Positions 9,169-17,901 of a stretch of 64,000 bases of DNA are shown piece after piece. The notes below the pieces were generated by a model. It did no database searches, was not told the origin of the DNA, and saw only the letters and a list, made by a program, of their open reading frames with translations. The stretch's first letter is position 1. Each line of letters begins with the position of its first letter. Both the position numbers and the translations under genes were made by a program. Origin of the DNA: Halobellus rarus (lineage in GTDB: Archaea > Halobacteriota > Halobacteria > Halobacteriales > Haloferacaceae); NCBI RefSeq assembly GCF_024494595.1, contig NZ_JANHDI010000016.1, forward strand, positions 1-64,000, written 5' to 3'.

Positions 9169-10031
9169 TCGCGGCCCTCCCCGTCCGGTTCGTCCGCCGG
9201 TGCGGCGCCCGCACGCGAACTCCGGCCGCTCTCCGAGCGTCCCTGCCGCCGCGCTCGGTAGTCGGGGAGCGTCCCGTCCTGCATCACGGCCGAGCGGCCG
9301 CCGTCGACGAGGAGGTTCGCGCCCGTGACGAAGCCGGCCTCCTCGCTCGCGAGGAACGCGACCGCGCTCGCGACGTCCTCGGGTTTCCCGAGCCGGCCGA
9401 CCGGGTGGATCGACTCGATCTCCCGGCGCTCGGCGTCGCTCATCTCCGAGAGCGTGCGCTCGATAGCGACCCAGCCGGGGTTGACGGTGTTGACGCGGAT
9501 TCGTGGACCTAAATCCAGCGCCATCGCCCGCGTCATTCCGTTGATCCCCGACTTGACCGCGTTGTAGGGGAACATCCCGGGCATCGTCAGGAACGCGTGG
9601 TTCGAGGAGGTGTTGACGATCGCGCCCTCGTCCATCCGCGCTGCGGCCTCCTTCGCGCAGAGCCAGAAGGACCGGAAGTCCGTCTCGACGACGAACTCCC
9701 AGTCATCCATCGTCGCCTCCGCGACGCCGGTGTTCGTCTCGACGCCGGCGTTGTTCACGAGGACGTCGAGGCCGCCGTAGGTCTCGACGGTCGCCTCGAA
9801 CAGCGCCGCGATGTCGTCCGGTTCGCGCATATCCGCGCGGACGAAGACCGCCTCGCCGCCCTCGTCTCGGATGTCGTCGACTGTCGATTCGCCGGCCTCG
9901 CGGGTGCGACCGGTGACGACGACGCTCGCGCCCTCGCCGGCGAGTCGCTTCGCGACGCCCGCACCGATGCCGCGCGTCGAGCCGGTGACCACGGCCACTC
10001 TGTCGGTGAATCGCTCCGGCGGCACGGTCAC
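9165..10031 (-). CDS. SDR oxidoreductase, candidate D-galactose dehydrogenase
   Basis: 288 residues. Rossmann motif TGSTRGIG at 16-23, NNAG near 93-96, catalytic Ser142/143, Tyr156 and Lys160. The start is a GTG at 10031 whose GTGA overlaps the stop of the galactonate dehydratase gene. GTGs one codon either side are possible. The product is inferred from context: galactosidases and galactonate dehydratase leave the oxidation of galactose to galactonolactone as the missing step, and an SDR is a plausible enzyme for it. A role on another sugar or sugar acid is not excluded. Confidence 0.85.
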   Translation of the reverse strand: MTVPPERFTDRVAVVTGSTRGIGAGVAKRLAGEGASVVVTGRTREAGESTVDDIRDEGGEAVFVRADMREPDDIAALFEATVETYGGLDVLVNNAGVETNTGVAEATMDDWEFVVETDFRSFWLCAKEAAARMDEGAIVNTSSNHAFLTMPGMFPYNAVKSGINGMTRAMALDLGPRIRVNTVNPGWVAIERTLSEMSDAERREIESIHPVGRLGKPEDVASAVAFLASEEAGFVTGANLLVDGGRSAVMQDGTLPDYRARRQGRSESGRSSRAGAAPADEPDGEGRE

Positions 10032-11176
10032 CACTCCGCGACGCTGCCGTCCTCGTGTCGCCAGACGGGGTTGTGCCAGTCGACCTCGTCGGTGACCTCG
10101 CGGACGCGCCGCTCGTCGATGTCGATCCCCAGTCCGGGGTCGGTCGGCAGTTCGACGTAGCCGTCGCGGTACTCGAAGACCGAGGGGTCCGCGAGGTAGT
10201 CGAGCACGTCGCTCCCCTCGTTGTAGTGGATGTCGAGGCTCTGCTCCTGGATGAGCACGTTCGGCGAGCAGGCGTCGACCTGCACGCACGAGGCCAAGGC
10301 GATCGGTCCGAGCGGACAGTGCGGGGCCATCGCGACGTCGTAGGCCTCCGCCATCCCGACGATCTTCTTCACCTCCGTGATTCCGCCGGCGTGAGAGAGG
10401 TCGGGCTGGATGACGTCGACCGCGCCGTCCTCGAAGACCTCCTTGAAGTCCCAGCGGGAGTACATCCGCTCGCCCGTCGCGATCGGCGTCGTGGTGTGTT
10501 CGGCGATCTCCGGCAGGCAGTCGTTGTGCTCCGGGAGCACGGGCTCTTCGATGAACATCGGATCGTACGGTTCGAGCGCCTTCGCGAGGCGTTTCGCCAT
10601 CGACTTCGAGACCCGGCCGTGGAAGTCGACGCCGATGTCGACCTCGGGGCCGACGGTCTCGCGGACCGTCGCGATCCGCTCGCGCGCGTCGTCGATCGCC
10701 CCGGGGTTGTCGATCCGGCGGAGCTCCGCCGTCGCGTTCATCTTCAACGCGCTGAAGCCCTCGTCGACCTTCTCCTGGGCGGCCTGGGCGACGCCCTCGG
10801 GGCGGTCGCCGCCGACCCACTGATAGACGCGAACGCGGTTGCGCGCGCGGCCGCCGAGCAGTTCGTAGACCGGCGCGCCGAACTGTTTGCCCTTGAGGTC
10901 CCACAGCGCCTGGTCGATGCCCGCGATGGCGGACATCAGGACCGGCCCGCCGCGGTAGAAGCCGCCGCGGTACATCGTCTGCCAGTGGTCCTCGATCGGC
11001 GTCGGATCCTCGCCGAGGAGGTAGGTGTCGAGCAGCTCCTCGACGGCGGCCTCGACCGTCCGGGCGCGGCCCTCGACGACGGGCTCGCCCCAGCCGACGC
11101 GGCCGTCGCTCGTCTCGATCCGGAGGAAGAGCCACCGCGGCGGGACCTGATAGAGATCGTAGTCGACGATGCGCAT
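10028..11176 (-). CDS. dgoD: D-galactonate dehydratase, enolase superfamily
   Basis: 382 residues, collinear with bacterial DgoD including the closing HEDGSVAEW. Metal ligands Asp184, Glu210 and Glu236 and the acid/base histidines His186 (VDFHGR) and His286 (APHCPLGP) are all present. It dehydrates D-galactonate to 2-keto-3-deoxygalactonate in the De Ley-Doudoroff route. The ATG overlaps the TAA of the ATPase gene by one base. A paralogue at 56,194 differs at ligand position 210. Confidence 0.93.
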   Translation of the reverse strand: MRIVDYDLYQVPPRWLFLRIETSDGRVGWGEPVVEGRARTVEAAVEELLDTYLLGEDPTPIEDHWQTMYRGGFYRGGPVLMSAIAGIDQALWDLKGKQFGAPVYELLGGRARNRVRVYQWVGGDRPEGVAQAAQEKVDEGFSALKMNATAELRRIDNPGAIDDARERIATVRETVGPEVDIGVDFHGRVSKSMAKRLAKALEPYDPMFIEEPVLPEHNDCLPEIAEHTTTPIATGERMYSRWDFKEVFEDGAVDVIQPDLSHAGGITEVKKIVGMAEAYDVAMAPHCPLGPIALASCVQVDACSPNVLIQEQSLDIHYNEGSDVLDYLADPSVFEYRDGYVELPTDPGLGIDIDERRVREVTDEVDWHNPVWRHEDGSVAEW

Positions 11177-12366
11177 TACTCGACCACCTCCTCGATCTGC
11201 TCTTCGTCGGCGTCCGATCCGGTACCCGTCCCGGACTGCGCGCCCTCGCGGTTCGGGATCGCGTCGTTGCGGTCCGGGACATCGCCGTCGCGCTTCGTCT
11301 TCAGCGACTCGCCCGTGTCGGGGTCGAAGAGGTACAGCGCCGACTCCGGGAAGGAGAACGACACCGTCTCGTCGGTCCCGGGGCGCTTCGTCGGGTCGAT
11401 TCGGGCAGTGATCTCCTGTCCGCCGAGCGTGGCGTACAGGAAGTTCTCGTTGCCCATCGGTTCGAGGACGTTCGCCGTCATCTCGATGCCGTCGTCGACG
11501 AGCGTGATGTCTTCCGGGCGGATCCCGACGCGGACGGTGTCGAGACCCGCAACGGGGGAGGCGTCCGAGAGGTGGTACGTGAACGCGCCGGGTCCGTCGA
11601 GCCGCGCGCCGTCGACCGTCGCGTCGAAGACGTTGATGCTCGGCGAGCCGATGAAGTCGGCGACGAACTCGTTGACGGGCGTGCGGTACACCTCCTCGGC
11701 GCTGCCGACCTGCTGGAGCGTCCCGCCGTTCATCACGGCTATCCTGTCGCCCATCGCCATCGCCTCCGTCTGATCGTGCGTCACGTACACAGTAGTCACA
11801 TCGAGGTCGTGTTGTAGCGTCTGCAGCTCCGTCCGCATCTGCGAGCGGAGCTTCGCGTCGAGGTTCGAGAGCGGTTCGTCCATCAGGAAGACCTCGGGGT
11901 CGCGGACGATCGCTCGCCCGAGCGCGACCCGCTGTTGCTGGCCGCCGGAGAGTTCCTTCGGCTTCTGCTCGAGCAGGTCCTCGATGCCGAGCATCTCGGC
12001 GACGTCTTCGACCTGTCGGTCGATCTCGGCCGCCGTCTGCCGCGTCGAGAGCTTCAGGCCGAAGCCGATGTTCTGCCGCACGTTCATGTGTGGGTAGAGC
12101 GCGTAGTTCTGGAAGACCATCGCCACGTCGCGGTCGCGGGCGCGGAGGTCCGTCACGTCGCGGTCGCCGAACGTGATCGTGCCGCTCGTGACGTCCTCCA
12201 ACCCGGCGATGCAGCGGAGCGTGGTCGTCTTCCCGCAGCCCGAGGGACCGACCAGAACGAGGAACTCGCCGTCTTCGATCTCCAGATCGACGTCTTCGAC
12301 CGCGACGACCGTCTCCTCGCCGTCTCCGAACTCCTTTCGTACCGTATCGAGTGTTATTCCTGACAT
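11176..12366 (-). CDS. ABC sugar transporter ATPase (MalK/UgpC type)
   Basis: 396 residues. Walker A GPSGCGKTT at 40-48, signature LSGGQ at 139-143, Walker B FLMDEP near 160-165, and a C-terminal OB-type regulatory domain as in MalK-class proteins. It drives import through the two permeases encoded just upstream. The acidic last 40 residues (SGTGTGSDADEEQIEE) are a typical haloarchaeal tail. Sugar specificity is inferred from the galactosidases downstream. Confidence 0.95.
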   Translation of the reverse strand: MSGITLDTVRKEFGDGEETVVAVEDVDLEIEDGEFLVLVGPSGCGKTTTLRCIAGLEDVTSGTITFGDRDVTDLRARDRDVAMVFQNYALYPHMNVRQNIGFGLKLSTRQTAAEIDRQVEDVAEMLGIEDLLEQKPKELSGGQQQRVALGRAIVRDPEVFLMDEPLSNLDAKLRSQMRTELQTLQHDLDVTTVYVTHDQTEAMAMGDRIAVMNGGTLQQVGSAEEVYRTPVNEFVADFIGSPSINVFDATVDGARLDGPGAFTYHLSDASPVAGLDTVRVGIRPEDITLVDDGIEMTANVLEPMGNENFLYATLGGQEITARIDPTKRPGTDETVSFSFPESALYLFDPDTGESLKTKRDGDVPDRNDAIPNREGAQSGTGTGSDADEEQIEEVVE

Positions 12367-12369
12367 AGT

Positions 12370-13293
12370 TTACTCCTTGACAGAGCCCGCGAGGATCCCG
12401 CTGACGAACTGCTTCTGTAAGAACAGGAACAGCACGAAGATCGGGATGATCGAGAGCGTTGCGGCGACCATAATCTGGTCGTAGTAGACGCGCTGTGCGC
12501 CGACGAGCTGGTTGATCGCGACTGGGATCGTGTACTTGCCCTGATCGAGGATGACCAGCGGGAACAGAAAGAGGTTCCACTGGAAGAGAAAGAGGATGAT
12601 AGACAGCGCCGCCAGCGACGATTTCATCGTCGGCAGCGCGATCTTGTAGTACAGTTGGAACTCCGTCGCGCCGTCCATCCGCGCGGACTCCAGGAGCGCG
12701 TCTGGGATCGACCGCATGTTCTGTCGCATCAGGAAGATCCCGAGCGGGTTCGCCAGCCACGGGAGGATGATCGCCCAGTAGCTGTTCGTCAGGCCGATCT
12801 GGCTCATCAGGAGGAACAGCGGGATGACGAGCAGCTGGATCGGGAGGATCAGCGTCGCGAGGATGGCGTAGAAGATCGGCTGTTTGAATCGGAACTCGTA
12901 CTTCGCGAAGGCGAATCCGGCCATCGAGCACAGCAGCAGCGAGAGGATCGTGTAGACGCCGGCGACGAAGATGCTGCTCTCGATCGCGCCCATGTTCCAG
13001 AGGTTCCAGAAGTCGTAGGCGACGTAGAACGGACCGAAATCGATGTAGTGAGTCATCTCGCCGACGTGGCCGACGAACTGGACGTTGTCGCGGGCCTGCA
13101 GCGCCTGGAAGTTCGAGAAGAAGCTGTCGCCTGGAATCAGGGTCGGATCCGTCGACGAGAGGAACTCCGACTCCTCGAGCGTCGAGGCGACGAAGATCCA
13201 GTACAGCGGCACGAGCGTCACCACGGCTCCGAGCAAAATGAACCCGTAGGTGAGGAACTGCCAGACGGCCTCGCGGCGGGTCTCCTCACGCAT
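12370..13293 (-). CDS. ABC sugar transporter permease (MalG type)
   Basis: 307 residues with six membrane helices and the EAA coupling loop (SARMDGATEFQLYYKIALP) that contacts the ATPase. ATG at 13293 is chosen because a perfect Shine-Dalgarno GGAGGTGA sits five bases before it, inside the end of the upstream permease gene. The start overlaps that gene's stop by eight bases. A GTG three codons upstream is possible. Confidence 0.93.
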   Translation of the reverse strand: MREETRREAVWQFLTYGFILLGAVVTLVPLYWIFVASTLEESEFLSSTDPTLIPGDSFFSNFQALQARDNVQFVGHVGEMTHYIDFGPFYVAYDFWNLWNMGAIESSIFVAGVYTILSLLLCSMAGFAFAKYEFRFKQPIFYAILATLILPIQLLVIPLFLLMSQIGLTNSYWAIILPWLANPLGIFLMRQNMRSIPDALLESARMDGATEFQLYYKIALPTMKSSLAALSIILFLFQWNLFLFPLVILDQGKYTIPVAINQLVGAQRVYYDQIMVAATLSIIPIFVLFLFLQKQFVSGILAGSVKE

Positions 13294-14299
13294 CGCTCTC
13301 ACCTCCGACGTTGAGTTGGACTGCCGAGAGGACGCTCACGATGGCGATGAGGACGTACGTGAGCGCGCTCGCGTATCCGAGTCGGAAGTCGATGAACGCC
13401 GTCTGGTAGATGTACTGGACGATGGTGATCGTCGAGTCCAGCGGCGCGCCGCCGCCGTTGATGATGACGGGTTCGCTGAACAGTTTGAACGTCCCGATCG
13501 TCGAGGTGACGAACACGAACAGCAGCACGGGTCGAAGCTGCGGGACCGTGACGTACCGGAACTTCTCGATTCGGTTCGCGCCGTCGATCTCGGCGGCCTC
13601 GTAGAGCTGTTGTGGGATGTTCTGGAGTCCCGCGAGCAGGATGATCATGTTGTAGCCGGTCCACCGCCAGGTCACCGCTCCGACGATGGTCATCCGCGAC
13701 CAGAACGAACTGGTCAGCCAGGGGATCGCCGGTAAGCCCAGGGAGGTCAACACGTAGTTGATCAGCCCGGCGTCCTGCATCATCAGGAGGAACACCGTCG
13801 AGTACGCGACGAGGTTCGCCGAGACCGGCAGCGCGAGCACCGTGCGGAAGACGCCGCGCAGTTTCACGAACGACGCGTCGAGCGCGACGGCGAAAAGCAG
13901 CGCGAGCGCCACCATCAGCGGCACCTGCACGACGAGAATGAACGTCGTGTTGAACATCGCCTGGTGGAACAGCGTGTCGGTGAACATCCGAACGTAGTTG
14001 TCGAGCCCCACGAAGCTGAGGTCCGCGATGCTCGTCAACCGGTAACTGAAGAAACCGGTGTCGATCCACAGCAGCGTCTCGTCGCCGACCCCCTCGAATC
14101 TGAAGAACGAGAGGTAGAACGTGTAGACGATCGGGAACGCCAGGAAGACGCCGAAGAGGAGGAACGCCGGCAGCAGGAACACGTAGCCGACGATGCCCTC
14201 GCCGGGCGTCGGCATCCGCTCGCCGACCGACTGCCGGGCGAACCGCAGGCGGTCGCGAACAGACGGGTCCGGTCCCGAGAGAGAATCACGAGTAGCCAT
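13286..14299 (-). CDS. ABC sugar transporter permease (MalF type)
   Basis: 337 residues with about six to seven membrane helices and an EAA loop (AAEIDGANRIEKFRYVTVP). A cytoplasmic N-terminal segment of about 35 residues precedes the first helix. The start is nine bases after the binding-protein stop, so it is co-transcribed. It forms the channel with the MalG-type partner. Confidence 0.93.
   Translation of the reverse strand: MATRDSLSGPDPSVRDRLRFARQSVGERMPTPGEGIVGYVFLLPAFLLFGVFLAFPIVYTFYLSFFRFEGVGDETLLWIDTGFFSYRLTSIADLSFVGLDNYVRMFTDTLFHQAMFNTTFILVVQVPLMVALALLFAVALDASFVKLRGVFRTVLALPVSANLVAYSTVFLLMMQDAGLINYVLTSLGLPAIPWLTSSFWSRMTIVGAVTWRWTGYNMIILLAGLQNIPQQLYEAAEIDGANRIEKFRYVTVPQLRPVLLFVFVTSTIGTFKLFSEPVIINGGGAPLDSTITIVQYIYQTAFIDFRLGYASALTYVLIAIVSVLSAVQLNVGGESDA
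13299..13306 (-). promoter_or_regulatory. Shine-Dalgarno site deciding the MalG-type permease start
   Basis: GGAGGTGA on the minus strand, complementary to the archaeal 16S rRNA tail, five bases before ATG 13293. It lies within the coding end of the preceding permease, a layout for translational coupling. Confidence 0.7.
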
Positions 14300-14308
14300 C
14301 GATCGTCC

Positions 14309-15679
14309 TCAGGCGAGGTCGCGATCGGTCCGGTCGGCCACCTGCTGTGCGGCCGCGTCGACGGCCTCCTTGGGCGTCTTGTCGCCGGCCATCATATCGC
14401 GGAAGTGGGTGTTGATGGCCTGCGTGACCTCCGGGGTATCGATGGTGTAGCGGTACGGCTCGATCTCCGGGGCGATCTCCGCGAACATCCGACCCGCGGG
14501 CTGCCCGTCGAGGAACTCGTGGGGGTCGTCGTAGGCCTCCGCGTCGTAGGTCGTCTCGAGCGCCGGGAACAGCCCGTACTCGCGGTACATCGTGAGCTGG
14601 CTCTCCTCGCGTCCGAGCGCGTAAGCCATATAATCCCAGGCGCGTCGGGCCTTCTCGTCGGAGACCTGTGCAGGGATCGTGAGGTTCGAGCCGCCCCAGT
14701 TGGTCGCGCGGGACCCGCCGGACTCGACGGCCGGGGGTTTGAACACGCCCCACTGACCGGAGGTATCTCCGAGTTCGGCCTTCAGTGTTCCCTCCATCCA
14801 CGCGCCCGCAGTGAGGCTCGCGGTGGTGCCGTCGCCGAAGGCGGTGAACCACCCGGACGACCACGAGGCGAGGTCGTTCGCGATCCCCGAATCCCGGATG
14901 CGCTTGAGGATACGTGCGACCTGCAGGCTCTTGTCAGAGGCGACGTTGACGTCTCCGTTAGCCGTGAACGGCTGTCCACCGATCTGTCGGAGCATCATCC
15001 GCCAGAGACCGTCGTAGTCGTTCGAGGGAAGGTTGAGCAGGTACTGACCGTCGGGGAGTTTCTTGCCCTCCTCGATGTACTGGTCCCACGTCTCGACGCT
15101 GTCGACGTCGATGTCGTACTCGTTCAGCACGTCGCGGCGGTAGAACGTCCCGACCGGACCGATGTCCCACGGGAGCGCGTACGTGCCGCCGTCCTTCTCC
15201 AAGGGACCCCACTTGCCCTCGACGAAGTCGCCTTTGATCCCGGCCTCTTCGAGCCACCCGGAGATGTCGCGGAGGCCACCCGTGTTCACCCACGACGCGG
15301 CGTCGACGCTCTCCATCATCGACGCCGCCGGCGCGCCGGAGCCCGAGAGCAGCGTCGACTTGAACTTGTCTTTCAGATCGGCCCGGCCGATCTGGTTGAT
15401 CGAGACGTCGCCCCCGTTGGCCTCCTCGTAGGGTTCGTCGAGGAGGTCCATCGCCCGCGCGGCCACGTCCCAGCCCCACACCTCCGCGGACCCCGCGAGT
15501 CGTGACTGCGGCGTCGCGGTCGAACCGCTCGAATCGGTACTGCCACCGCTCGATTGCGTCGTCTCAGTCGGCTCGGGGTCACCCGTCCCGACACAGCCCG
15601 CCAGCCCCGCGAGACCCGCGATTCCAGCACCTTTGAGAACGGTTCGCCGTCCGACCGAGCGTCCATCATTATTTGTCAT
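14309..15679 (-). CDS. Extracellular sugar-binding lipoprotein of ABC importer
   Basis: 456 residues. A twin-arginine motif GRRTVLKG is followed by a lipobox with Cys29 (GLAGLAGC) and a Thr/Ser-rich linker, then a family-1 solute-binding fold. It captures the sugar or oligosaccharide at the cell surface. ATG 15679 is preferred to an in-frame ATG at 15700: the TATA box TTTAAG at 15,714-15,719 would start transcription near 15,690, downstream of the longer start. First gene of the eight-gene galactoside operon. An operator site lies about 125-150 bases upstream. Confidence 0.93.
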   Translation of the reverse strand: MTNNDGRSVGRRTVLKGAGIAGLAGLAGCVGTGDPEPTETTQSSGGSTDSSGSTATPQSRLAGSAEVWGWDVAARAMDLLDEPYEEANGGDVSINQIGRADLKDKFKSTLLSGSGAPAASMMESVDAASWVNTGGLRDISGWLEEAGIKGDFVEGKWGPLEKDGGTYALPWDIGPVGTFYRRDVLNEYDIDVDSVETWDQYIEEGKKLPDGQYLLNLPSNDYDGLWRMMLRQIGGQPFTANGDVNVASDKSLQVARILKRIRDSGIANDLASWSSGWFTAFGDGTTASLTAGAWMEGTLKAELGDTSGQWGVFKPPAVESGGSRATNWGGSNLTIPAQVSDEKARRAWDYMAYALGREESQLTMYREYGLFPALETTYDAEAYDDPHEFLDGQPAGRMFAEIAPEIEPYRYTIDTPEVTQAINTHFRDMMAGDKTPKEAVDAAAQQVADRTDRDLA

Positions 15680-15713
15680 ATCGAGACTCACTTCCAACAT
15701 AGGAAATTATGAA

Positions 15714-15719
15714 CTTAAA
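15714..15719 (-). promoter_or_regulatory. TATA box of the galactoside operon
   Basis: TTTAAG on the minus strand, 35-40 bases before ATG 15679. The same hexamer is the TATA box of the divergent regulator gene. Confidence 0.5.
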
Positions 15720-15802
15720 TGTTTGGGTTATCTATCTCTAAAGCACCGTTACAAGCCGTCTAGACGCGTTTTCAGTGAATAGTGAGTACGTATTCATAAC
15801 AA

Positions 15803-15827
15803 ATCTGTTTTGTGATAGTGAACAGAT
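15803..15827. promoter_or_regulatory. Candidate IclR operator, site 1 (galactoside operon)
   Basis: A 25-bp element with perfect 7-bp arms, ATCTGTT and AACAGAT, around an 11-base spacer. It shares the spacer segment GATAGTG with the GATACTG of site 2. It is 84-113 bases upstream of the operon TATA box, an activator-like position. Confidence 0.6.
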
Positions 15828-15935
15828 AACTGCGAGCGAAAGTCCGTAAATCCAGCCACAGAAGCGTTTCTACGCCGTTTCATCCCCAAATCGAATCGTC
15901 CGAATAATCCATCATCATTTATCACTGCCTACGGA

Positions 15936-15960
15936 TTTCGTTTGCCGATACTGAACAGTA
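15936..15960. promoter_or_regulatory. Candidate IclR operator, site 2 (regulator's own promoter)
   Basis: GTT at 15,940-15,942 and AAC at 15,954-15,956 with an 11-base spacer as in the other sites. It also contains a 6-2-6 perfect palindrome (ATACTG, AA, CAGTAT; 15,948-15,961). It abuts and overlaps the TATA box TATTTAAG at 15,959-15,966, a position suited to autorepression. Confidence 0.6.
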
Positions 15961-15966
15961 TTTAAG
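15959..15966 (+). promoter_or_regulatory. TATA box of the IclR regulator gene
   Basis: TATTTAAG 25-32 bases upstream of the GTG start at 15991, implying a leaderless transcript. It overlaps operator site 2. Confidence 0.6.
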
Positions 15967-15990
15967 TGAGTTCGGTACTGACGTTCGACC

Positions 15991-16746
15991 GTGACCGAGT
16001 ATCCAGTCGGTGCGACCCGCACGTCCGGTCGTATCGTTCGCGCACTGGAGGGAGGAAGAGAGGCCGGCGTCACGGAACTGGCCGACGAGTTGGGGCTGTC
16101 GAAGGCGTCCGTGCACAACCACCTCGTGACACTCAAGCGGTTGGGCGTCGTCGTCGCCGCGGACGGCCGGTACCGTCTCGGTCTGCGGTTTCTCGACATC
16201 GGGATGTCCGTCCGCGACGGGATGCCGCTGTACCAGGTGGCCCGGTCCGAAATCAAGGGCCTCGCAGAGTCGGCCGGCGAATCGACGGCGCTGGTGGTAG
16301 CCGAGGACGGGGAGGCCGTTCACGCGGCCGTCGAAGACCCCGACCGAAACGGTCGGCGGGTTCGGCTCGGGAGCCGACTCCCGCTGCACGCGACGGCCGC
16401 GGGAAAGCTGATTCTCGCGTACCGGTCGCGGGAGGCGGTCGAGGAGTACGTCGAGACGCACGGGCTGGACCGGCATACCGATCGGACGATTCAGTCACCG
16501 GCCGACCTTCGGGACGAACTGCGATCGATCACCGACCGCGGATTGGCGTTCGACCGGGGCGAACTGGCCGAGGATATGCGGTCGGTGGCCGCACCGATCA
16601 GACGCGAGGACCGAACGGAGGAGCTCGCGGGCGCGCTCGCAGTGTTGGGACCTGCAGAGCGTCTGTCGGGAAAGCGCCTGGAGGAGGACCTGCCGGGACT
16701 GGTTCTCAGTGCGGCCAAACGGATCGAACTCGGTCTCGCCGAGTGA
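15991..16746 (+). CDS. IclR-family transcriptional regulator of the galactoside locus
   Basis: 251 residues. N-terminal winged helix (about 8-60, with the recognition region GLSKASVHNHLVTLKR) and a C-terminal IclR effector-binding domain (about 75-245). GTG at 15991 is the start because the TATA box lies 25-32 bases upstream and the HTH begins at once. It is divergent from the transporter/galactosidase operon and followed by the aldolase gene, so it should control both. Four similar operator candidates around it support this. The inducer is unknown, perhaps galactose, galactonate or a keto-deoxy acid. Confidence 0.92.
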   Translation: MTEYPVGATRTSGRIVRALEGGREAGVTELADELGLSKASVHNHLVTLKRLGVVVAADGRYRLGLRFLDIGMSVRDGMPLYQVARSEIKGLAESAGESTALVVAEDGEAVHAAVEDPDRNGRRVRLGSRLPLHATAAGKLILAYRSREAVEEYVETHGLDRHTDRTIQSPADLRDELRSITDRGLAFDRGELAEDMRSVAAPIRREDRTEELAGALAVLGPAERLSGKRLEEDLPGLVLSAAKRIELGLAE

Positions 16747-16755
16747 CTTCGACAG

Positions 16756-16780
16756 ATATGTTCGCTATCGCTAAACGGAA
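16756..16780. promoter_or_regulatory. Candidate IclR operator, site 3 (aldolase promoter, distal)
   Basis: GTT at 16,760-16,762 and AAC at 16,774-16,776 separated by 11 bases. The right arm AACGGAA equals that of site 4. It is the weakest match in the spacer. It lies about 70-90 bases upstream of the aldolase TATA box. Confidence 0.4.
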
Positions 16781-16793
16781 ATTGATTTGGGTT

Positions 16794-16818
16794 TTCCGTT
16801 TTCCATTACTGAACGGAA
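16794..16818. promoter_or_regulatory. Candidate IclR operator, site 4 (aldolase promoter, proximal)
   Basis: Perfect 7-bp arms TTCCGTT and AACGGAA around an 11-base spacer that ends in TTACTG, like site 2. Centre-to-centre distance to site 3 is 38 bp. It lies about 30 bases upstream of the TATA-like TTTATC at 16,849-16,854. Confidence 0.6.
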
Positions 16819-16878
16819 GTGCGGGACGCCGAACCGTTCGTCGGGTCATTTATCAGCGTTTCACGAGAGTCCCCGCGT

Positions 16879-17532
16879 ATGAGCCGACAGCGACAACGGG
16901 ACCTCGACCGACTGCTAGAGACCGGAATCGTCGGAATCCTCCGCGGCGTCCCGGCGGAGGAGACGACAGACGTCGCCGGGGCCCTCGCCGACGGCGGCGT
17001 CGACGTTATCGAGGTAACGGCCGACACCGACGGCGCGCTCGACACCATTTCCCGGCTGTCCTCGGCCTTCGACCGCTCGGACCTGCTCGTCGGGGCGGGG
17101 ACCGTCCTCGATAGCGAGACCGCGAGCGCGGCGCTTCGGGCGGGCGCGGAGTTCGTGGTCACGCCCAGTTTCGACGCCGGCGTGGTACGCACGTGTAACC
17201 GGTACGGCGCCGTCGTGGCGCCTGGGGTGATGACGCCGACGGAGGCGGTCGACGCGTACGAGGCGGGGGCCGACGTTCTGAAGGTCTTCCCGGCGTCGAC
17301 GCTCGGACCCGGGCACATCGCGAGTCTGAAGGGACCGCTCGAACACCTCCCGCTGCTCCCGACAGGGGGGGTTTCGCTCGACAACGTCGAGGCGTTCGTC
17401 GAGGCGGGAGCAGACGGCGTCGGCGTGGGGAGTTCACTCGTCGACAGCGAGGCCGTCGCCACCGGCGACTACGATATCCTGACCGAACGCGCGGAGGCAT
17501 TCCGAGGAGCCATAGAGCGCGCGCGGGAGTGA
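16879..17532 (+). CDS. kdgA: 2-dehydro-3-deoxy-6-phospho-gluconate/galactonate aldolase
   Basis: 217 residues, the Eda-type class I aldolase. The Schiff-base lysine is Lys135 (ADVLKVFPAS) and the catalytic Glu45 (VIEVTAD) matches E. coli Eda. It splits KDPG or KDPGal into pyruvate and glyceraldehyde 3-phosphate. ATG 16879 is chosen because TTTATC lies about 25-30 bases before it; an in-frame start 20 codons upstream would be inside the promoter. Within the galactoside locus it would complete the semi-phosphorylative branch. No dedicated KDGal kinase is adjacent; the PfkB kinase at 52,732 is a possible supplier. Confidence 0.93.
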   Translation: MSRQRQRDLDRLLETGIVGILRGVPAEETTDVAGALADGGVDVIEVTADTDGALDTISRLSSAFDRSDLLVGAGTVLDSETASAALRAGAEFVVTPSFDAGVVRTCNRYGAVVAPGVMTPTEAVDAYEAGADVLKVFPASTLGPGHIASLKGPLEHLPLLPTGGVSLDNVEAFVEAGADGVGVGSSLVDSEAVATGDYDILTERAEAFRGAIERARE

Positions 17533-17901
17533 TCACCCGCGGCACGAACTCGTCCGGGCGGTGAGACCGACGAACCGGACGATCGAGAGAAGGTTCTGTA
17601 TCACCGTGCGCCGTGGATCTCCACGAGCACATTCGATAAAGCTGTCCACAGCGGGCCATCCGGCAATGCCTGCCCCCGCCCGGTCACCCCGGTGCAGGCG
17701 TCGCAGAAATAAAAGTATGGATATTGATAGTAATTGATCACTCACCGGCGGAGAAAGTGTTCGCCGGAAAACGCGTGCACTTCTGCCTGTGGCATTCACT
17801 ACGGGTATTAAGCTAATTCTGAAATTCTTTTTTAGGCGGTGCGAAAAATTGTTTTGGTATTGATAAGTTATAAGTGGGTGGCGGCCGTATCGTGAGACGA
17901 G
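17533..17901. other. Intergenic region with dpsA promoter
   Basis: No gene seen. 17,800-17,875 is AT-rich. GTTATAAG at 17,867-17,874 is a TATA box 28-35 bases before the dpsA ATG. Confidence 0.6.

Noticed and set aside
9165-11282. A 705-codon minus-strand frame spanning the dehydratase and SDR genes
   Set aside because: Only its last 288 codons are the SDR; the rest is an Arg-rich shadow of the dehydratase, which is in another frame with all catalytic residues.
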